From an uncultured Prevotella sp. (lineage in GTDB: Bacteria > Bacteroidota > Bacteroidia > Bacteroidales > Bacteroidaceae), in NCBI GenBank assembly GCA_947303825.1, contig CAMYZK010000057.1, positions 1 to 10,315 of the forward strand: DNA of 10,315 nt. The letters run 5' to 3'. The position numbers and the translations under genes were made by a program. This document shows positions 6,190 to 10,315 of the stretch, in pieces; the stretch's first letter is position 1; every line of letters starts with the position of its first letter. The notes under the pieces are model-generated. The model had not been told where the DNA came from, searched no databases, and worked only from the letters and a program-made list of their open reading frames with translations.

Positions 6190-6592
6190 GCTGCTTACGA
6201 TACTCCTTGGGGGTGGTGCCGGTAATCCTGGTGAAAGAAGTATAGAACGACTGCCTATTGGCAAACCCCACCATATCGCTCACATCCTCTATCCGCAAGT
6301 CCTGGTAGCGGCTGTCAGTAAGAATAGACATTGCCTCTTCTATTCTGAACTTGTTGACAAAAGAAGAATAGTTGGTATGGAAACGGAGGCTAATCACAGC
6401 CGACAGATAGCGCATGTTTGTAGCAAGGTCTGAAGCCAGCATCTTTGCAGAATAGTTCTTATCCCTGTATTTCTTTTTCATGACTATAATATCAAGTATC
6501 TTTTCCTTGAACTCATCCATCAGCTCAGGACTCACAAGAGTTCTGTAGGCGGCATTCTTCTCACTATTTGCAGAATTATTATGCTTAGTCAT
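6182..6592 (-). CDS. AraC-type helix-turn-helix transcriptional regulator (DNA-binding domain only)
   Basis: 136 residues. The C-terminal ~90 are an AraC/XylS DNA-binding domain: a first helix-turn-helix around 47-70 (YSAKMLASDLATNMRYLSAV) and a second around 100-133, with the family hallmark IEDVSDMVGFANRQSFYTSF and TGTTPKEYR. The N-terminal ~25 residues are polar and probably unstructured. There is no ligand-binding, receiver or membrane domain, so the signal must come from elsewhere or the protein acts constitutively. It is the first gene of the probable operon with dppIII and the alkylation-repair gene and is divergent from purU-his, so it could regulate either. The targets are unknown. 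Confidence 0.88.
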   Translation of the reverse strand: MTKHNNSANSEKNAAYRTLVSPELMDEFKEKILDIIVMKKKYRDKNYSAKMLASDLATNMRYLSAVISLRFHTNYSSFVNKFRIEEAMSILTDSRYQDLRIEDVSDMVGFANRQSFYTSFTRITGTTPKEYRKQHS

Positions 6593-6624
6593 GACAACAT
6601 CAGGCTTTTGGGTATAATCTGTTG

Positions 6625-6632
6625 CAAAGATA
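6625..6632 (-). promoter_or_regulatory. -7 element for the AraC-type gene
   Basis: TATCTTTG on the minus strand matches TAnnTTTG perfectly, 32 bases upstream of the ATG. No good TTTG lies at the right spacing; only AT-rich sequence is found there, as is common in activator-dependent promoters. Confidence 0.5.
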
Positions 6633-6700
6633 AGTATTTTTTTTGAATAATAATCATTTTCGGCGGAAAAGTATCAAAAAAAAGAAAAAAAACATACAAA

Positions 6701-6734
6701 TTGTCAGAATAGCACGTTTTTTTTTGTAATTTTG
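6701..6734 (+). promoter_or_regulatory. Promoter of the purU-his operon
   Basis: TAATTTTG (6727-6734) matches TAnnTTTG and lies 29 bases before the purU ATG. The best -33 candidate is TTG at 6701-6703, with longer spacing than the usual 19. A purine-rich AAGGAA just before the ATG could aid initiation. Confidence 0.5.
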
Positions 6735-6763
6735 CACGCCGAATCAGAACAGCCAAGAAGGAA

Positions 6764-7627
6764 ATGAAACCATCAGCAATAATGCTTCTGCATTGTCCTG
6801 ACCAGCAGGGCATAATAACAGAAGTTACAAAGTTTATCACAGACAACCTGGGTAACATAGTCTATCTGGACCAGTATGTTGACCGCCAAGACGGAATATT
6901 CTTCATGCGTATAGAGTGGGAACTGGAAGGATTTCTCATACCACGTGAAAAGATAAAGGAGTATATAGAAACGCTCTATGCAAAGCGCTACAAGATGGAA
7001 TTCAACCTGTACTTCAGCGACCAGCGTCCACGCATGGCTATCTTCGTAAGTAAGATGAGCCATTGCCTATACGACCTGCTGGCCCGTTGGAAGGCAGGCG
7101 AGTATGCAGTAGACATACCCTGCATTGTATCGAACCACGAAGACCTGCGCTATGTAGCCGAGCAGTTTGACATACCCTACTATGTATGGAGCATCAACAA
7201 AGACCACTCGAACAAGGCCGAGGTGGAACAAGCCGAGATGCAGCTGCTACAGGACAAGGGCGTGACATTCATTGTATTAGCTAGATATATGCAGATTATC
7301 AGCGACGAGATGATTGCAGCATATCCACATCACATCATCAACATACACCACTCTTTCCTGCCGGCATTCATAGGTGCAAAACCTTATCACCAGGCGTGGG
7401 AGCGCGGCGTGAAGATAATTGGAGCAACGAGCCACTATGTTACTGCCGACCTAGATGCCGGCCCCATCATAGAGCAAGATGTGACACGCATCACTCACAA
7501 GGATAATCCAGAGAGCCTGGTACTGAAAGGCAAAGACCTGGAGAAGATAGTTCTCTCGCGGGCCGTCTCGAAGCATATTGAGCGAAAGATTCTGACATAC
7601 AAGAACAAAACAATAATATTCAGCTGA
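6764..7627 (+). CDS. purU: Formyltetrahydrofolate deformylase
   Basis: 287 residues, the usual length. Hydrolyses 10-formyl-THF to THF and formate, balancing one-carbon pools in the cytoplasm. The N-terminal ~80 residues form an ACT domain (MLLHCPDQQGIITEVTKFI; DGIFFMRIEWEL), the regulatory part in this family. The rest is a formyltransferase-fold hydrolase with Asn193 and His195 (INIHHSFLPAF) and Asp231 (ADLDAGPIIEQD). The 38-residue Asn-Asp spacing matches glycinamide ribonucleotide transformylase. The ACT domain separates it from that transformylase. It is the first gene of the operon, and its TGA overlaps the hisH ATG by one base. Linking it with his genes makes sense because histidine synthesis releases AICAR, whose use in purine synthesis needs 10-formyl-THF. 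Confidence 0.95.
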   Translation: MKPSAIMLLHCPDQQGIITEVTKFITDNLGNIVYLDQYVDRQDGIFFMRIEWELEGFLIPREKIKEYIETLYAKRYKMEFNLYFSDQRPRMAIFVSKMSHCLYDLLARWKAGEYAVDIPCIVSNHEDLRYVAEQFDIPYYVWSINKDHSNKAEVEQAEMQLLQDKGVTFIVLARYMQIISDEMIAAYPHHIINIHHSFLPAFIGAKPYHQAWERGVKIIGATSHYVTADLDAGPIIEQDVTRITHKDNPESLVLKGKDLEKIVLSRAVSKHIERKILTYKNKTIIFS

Positions 7628-8232
7628 TGAAAGTCGCTGTAGTAAAATATAATGCAGGAAACATCTTCTCGGTGATGAATGCACTGAGAAGACTCGGCGT
7701 TGAGCCAATGCTGACAGACGACCCCAAGGAGCTGCAGCATGCCGACAGAGTAGTCTTCCCAGGACAGGGAGAGGCAAGCACTGCCATGACCTATCTTCAC
7801 GAGCATGGCCTGGATGCCGTTATCCGTTCGCTACGTCAGCCCGTGTTGTGCATCTGCATAGGGCAGCAACTGCTATGCAAACACTCTGAAGAAGGCAATG
7901 TGGACTGCCTTGGGGTGTTTGATGTCGAGGTGAAGCGGTTCAACCCCACGCGCCATGAGGACAAAGTGCCATGCATGGGATGGAACTCGCTCTACGACCT
8001 GCAAAGCGGACTGTTCGCACAGCTTTCAGCGCCTGCGACAGACGTGTTGCCCTACGTTTACTTTGTACACAGCTATTTCGTTCCTGTCTGCAGTGAAACG
8101 ATAGCCAAGACCAACTACATACTGCCTTACAGTGCAGCCCTGCACAAGGACAATTTCTATTCCACGCAGTTCCATCCGGAAAAGAGTGGAAGCGTAGGCG
8201 AGCAAATATTAAAAAACTTCCTGATGCTATGA
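7627..8232 (+). CDS. hisH: Imidazole glycerol phosphate synthase, glutaminase subunit
   Basis: 201 residues, a class I glutamine amidotransferase. It hydrolyses glutamine and channels ammonia to HisF. Visible features are the P-loop-like start KYNAGNIFSVMNAL, the oxyanion-strand motif FPGQGEAS (usually PGVG), nucleophile Cys77 in LCICIGQQLL (usually GICLGMQ), and His183 and Glu185 in STQFHPEKSG. The Gln-for-Val and Cys-for-Gly changes beside the active site are mild departures; the triad is intact. It overlaps purU by one base and hisA by four (ATGA), so translation is probably coupled. Confidence 0.95.
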   Translation: MKVAVVKYNAGNIFSVMNALRRLGVEPMLTDDPKELQHADRVVFPGQGEASTAMTYLHEHGLDAVIRSLRQPVLCICIGQQLLCKHSEEGNVDCLGVFDVEVKRFNPTRHEDKVPCMGWNSLYDLQSGLFAQLSAPATDVLPYVYFVHSYFVPVCSETIAKTNYILPYSAALHKDNFYSTQFHPEKSGSVGEQILKNFLML

Positions 8233-8934
8233 TTGAGCTTATACCAGCAATTGACATCATTGAAGGCAAGTGCGTAAGGCTGACCAAAGGCGACTACGCA
8301 CAGAAGACGGTCTACGGAGACCCTCTGGAAATGGCACGTGAGTTTGAGCGTATCGGCTACCGTCGACTGCACGTAGTAGACCTTGACGGAGCAAAATCGA
8401 GGCATATAGTAAACAAGGAAGTGCTTCGCAAGCTGGCCTGTGAGACAAACCTTATCATAGACTTTGGCGGTGGCATAAAAAGCAACGACGACATAAAAGC
8501 AGCATTCGACAATGGGGCATCGATGGTCACTGTCGGGTCGGTGGCCGTTGTACAACCAGACCTTTTCGGCAGCTGGCTGGAAACATACGGACCAGAAAGA
8601 ATGATACTTGGCGCCGATGTAAGAAACGGACTTATCAGCATAAACGGGTGGAAAGACGACTCGATGGAAGAGCTGTTGCATCGATGCAGGCGTCAAGAAC
8701 GTGTTGTGTACAGAGATATCGAAGGACGGCACGCTGTCAGGTCCTGCTACCGACTTATACAAGATAGTTATGGACACCTATCCCCATCTCAACCTGATAG
8801 CAAGTGGAGGGGTCAGCTCTATTGATGACATCAAGAATCTCAATGATGCCGGAGTGCCGTCAGTAGTATTCGGCAAGGCCATCTATGAGGGGAGAATAAA
8901 CATGAACGAACTATGGGCTTGGCAAAACGCATAA
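8229..8934 (+). pseudogene. hisA: Phosphoribosylformimino-5-aminoimidazole carboxamide ribotide isomerase, frameshifted
   Basis: HisA is a TIM-barrel isomerase performing the fourth step of histidine synthesis. The N-terminal half is intact: IELIPAIDIIEGKCVRL (Asp9), DLDGAKSRH, DFGGGIKS, and GADVRNGLISINGWKDDS (Asp130). After EELLH near 8681 the frame is lost; the original frame runs on to a stop at 8823-8825 with unrelated sequence. The correct C-terminus resumes one frame over at GAT 8683 ([45 protein letters not shown]) to TAA 8932-8934. Compared with E. coli and Thermotoga HisA, about 8 bases are missing. Restoring them gives ~237 residues, the normal length. The lost part carries the phosphate-binding loops, so the truncated product should be inactive. 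The ATG overlaps the hisH stop (ATGA), and the 3' end overlaps hisF by 22 bases. Confidence 0.9.
8677..8688. repeat. 12-base perfect palindrome at the hisA frameshift
   Basis: TGCATCGATGCA reads the same on both strands and sits exactly where hisA changes frame. It is best explained as the scar of an 8-base deletion between two ATCGAT copies. Confidence 0.7.
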
Positions 8935-9671
8935 TTCCATGTCTTGACGTAAGAAACGGAGAGACAGTAAAGGGAGTAAACTTTGTAGACCTACGCTCTG
9001 CCGGAGACCCGGTAGAGCTGGGCAAGGCATACAGTGAGGCAGGTGCCGACGAGCTGGTGTTCCTCGACATCACAGCCTCGTTTGAAGAACGAAAAACCTT
9101 CACTGAAATGGTGGAACGCGTAGCCCGTGAGATTAACATACCCTTCACCGTAGGTGGCGGAGTAAATGAACTAAGCGATGTGGAGCGTCTTCTATATGCC
9201 GGGGCCGACAAGGTGAGCATGAACAGTGCAGCCATACGCAACCCGCTGCTCATTGAAGACACTGCCCGTCGTTTCGGCTCCCAGGTTTGTGTCGTTGCCA
9301 TCGACGCAAGGCTCGACGGCGACGGATGGCATTGCTACCTTAAAGGAGGGCGTGAACGCACAGAGCGCGGACTTTTTGAATGGGCATACGAAGCGCAAGA
9401 ACGCGGAGCAGGAGAAATTCTGTTTACCAGCATGAACCACGATGGCGTGAAACAGGGATATGCCAACGAAGCATTGGCTACGCTCTCAGCCAAACTGTCC
9501 ATACCCATTATAGCAAGTGGAGGAGCTGGAAGCAAGGAGCATTTTAGGGATGCATTTACAGTAGGGCATGCCGATGCAGCCCTGGCTGCAAGTGTATTCC
9601 ACTTTGGCGAGATACCCATAGCAGAACTTAAGCAATACCTACACAACGAAGGAATCAACGTAAGGATATGA
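8913..9671 (+). CDS. hisF: Imidazole glycerol phosphate synthase, cyclase subunit
   Basis: 252 residues, full length. A TIM barrel that uses ammonia from HisH to convert PRFAR to imidazole glycerol phosphate and AICAR. Catalytic Asp12 ([10 protein letters not shown]) and Asp131 ([10 protein letters not shown]) are present at the expected spacing, as are the phosphate-binding motifs [21 protein letters not shown] and [10 protein letters not shown]. The ATG at 8913 gives [12 protein letters not shown], matching the family start, and lies 22 bases inside the end of hisA. Its TGA overlaps the hisIE ATG (ATGA). Because it starts inside hisA, the hisA frameshift may also reduce coupled translation of hisF. 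Confidence 0.96.
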   Translation: MGLAKRIIPCLDVRNGETVKGVNFVDLRSAGDPVELGKAYSEAGADELVFLDITASFEERKTFTEMVERVAREINIPFTVGGGVNELSDVERLLYAGADKVSMNSAAIRNPLLIEDTARRFGSQVCVVAIDARLDGDGWHCYLKGGRERTERGLFEWAYEAQERGAGEILFTSMNHDGVKQGYANEALATLSAKLSIPIIASGGAGSKEHFRDAFTVGHADAALAASVFHFGEIPIAELKQYLHNEGINVRI

Positions 9672-10315
9672 CAATAGACTTCAACAAAATGGGAGGCCTG
9701 GTGCCTGCCATCGTACAGGATGTACAAACAAAGAATGTGCTCATGCTTGGCTTTATGAACGAAGAAGCATACGAGAAGACCCGACAAACAGGCAGAGTGA
9801 CCTTCTGGAGCCGTACACGCAACACCCTATGGACAAAGGGAGAAACCAGTGGGAATTACCTTGAACTCGTAAGCATGGACATCGACTGCGATAACGACAC
9901 GCTTCTTGTGAAAGTTATACCACACGGCCCTACATGCCACACCGGGACTGACACCTGCTGGGGTGAAACCAACGAGACCCCTCCCCTATCCTTCCTTTCT
10001 GAGCTACAGGACTTCATAGAAAAGCGCCACGAAGAAATGCCTGAGGGCAGCTATACTACGAAACTCTTCCGCGACGGGGTAAATAAAATGGCACAGAAAC
10101 TGGGAGAGGAAGCACTCGAAACAGTTATCGAAGCAACTAACGGCAGCAACGACAAACTAATATACGAGGCCAGTGACATGCTGTATCATCTGCTTGTACT
10201 CCTTACGGCAAAGGGAATGCGCATTGAAGATGTGGCATTGGAACTGCGCAAGCGCCACGACCCCAACTGGGACAAGAAACGACGTGAAGCCAAAGCAGCA
10301 GGAAGCATGAAGTAA
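9668..10315 (+). CDS. hisIE: Bifunctional phosphoribosyl-AMP cyclohydrolase / phosphoribosyl-ATP pyrophosphohydrolase
   Basis: 215 residues, complete; the TAA is the last codon of the window. Performs steps two and three of histidine synthesis. The N-terminal HisI domain (~1-105) has [34 protein letters not shown], the metal-binding DIDCDND (71-77) and cysteines 74, 90 and 97 ([12 protein letters not shown]) for zinc and magnesium. The C-terminal HisE domain (~110-215) is helical with [14 protein letters not shown] and [14 protein letters not shown], whose acidic residues bind magnesium. The fused arrangement is normal for Bacteroidota. It is coupled to hisF by a 4-base overlap. Confidence 0.96.
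   Translation: MTIDFNKMGGLVPAIVQDVQTKNVLMLGFMNEEAYEKTRQTGRVTFWSRTRNTLWTKGETSGNYLELVSMDIDCDNDTLLVKVIPHGPTCHTGTDTCWGETNETPPLSFLSELQDFIEKRHEEMPEGSYTTKLFRDGVNKMAQKLGEEALETVIEATNGSNDKLIYEASDMLYHLLVLLTAKGMRIEDVALELRKRHDPNWDKKRREAKAAGSMK

Larger units (their letters stand above)
6593..6763. promoter_or_regulatory. Divergent AT-rich intergenic promoter region
   Basis: 171 bases between the AraC-type gene and purU. It contains A/T tracts (8 T near 6637-6644, an A-rich run 6675-6692, 9 T at 6717-6725) spaced roughly 30-40 bases apart, which may bend the DNA. Promoter elements for both directions lie at its ends. Confidence 0.6.

Noticed and set aside
6764..7627. Phosphoribosylglycinamide formyltransferase (purN)
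   Set aside because: The catalytic fold is shared, but the N-terminal ACT domain and 287-residue length identify purU.
8677..8701. Programmed ribosomal frameshift in hisA
   Set aside because: There is no slippery heptamer, and bases are missing relative to homologues, so a deletion explains the break better.

Overview
The window looks like chromosome from a Bacteroidales bacterium, most likely Prevotella or a close relative. The evidence is Bacteroidota-type promoters (TTTG, about 19 bases, TAnnTTTG), few Shine-Dalgarno sites, an AAA-ATPase/PD-(D/E)XK gene and an Rpn-family nuclease gene of the kinds that are multicopy in that group, a Bacteroides-type dipeptidyl-peptidase III (HECLGH), and a purU-hisH-hisA-hisF-hisIE cluster. 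The genus is inferred from recalled protein families, not from a search.

Bases 1-6592 are all transcribed leftward (minus strand). From the left edge: an AAA-ATPase-like/PD-(D/E)XK gene that runs off the window and is broken by an inferred 19-base deletion; a compact site where a two-way terminator hairpin contains that gene's promoter; a 62-codon ORF coupled by ATGA overlap to an Rpn-family nuclease that carries an extra ~27-residue segment; a 433-base gene-free stretch full of hairpins; and then, in transcription order, an AraC-type regulator, dipeptidyl-peptidase III and a HEAT-like DNA alkylation repair protein. This last trio is marked by one family of 7-base tandem repeats (AGAGTGA, AGAGTGG, AGAGTTG, AGAGTTA, AGAATTA). 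They lie across the regulator's stop codon, between the peptidase and repair genes, and inside the repair gene.

Bases 6593-6763 are an AT-rich divergent promoter region. Bases 6764-10315 form a rightward, tightly overlapping operon: purU, hisH, hisA, hisF, hisIE. HisIE performs the second and third steps of histidine synthesis, HisA the fourth, and HisH-HisF the fifth, releasing AICAR, which purine synthesis consumes with 10-formyl-THF. PurU, which hydrolyses 10-formyl-THF, fits that metabolic link. hisA is frameshifted by an apparent 8-base deletion centred on a 12-base palindrome, so as written the pathway is broken at one step.

I found no clearly new multi-gene system. The most notable signals are the hisA deletion, the heptamer repeats that have entered coding sequence, the promoter nested in a terminator, the hairpin-rich leader of the Rpn gene, and the in-frame insert in the Rpn protein.
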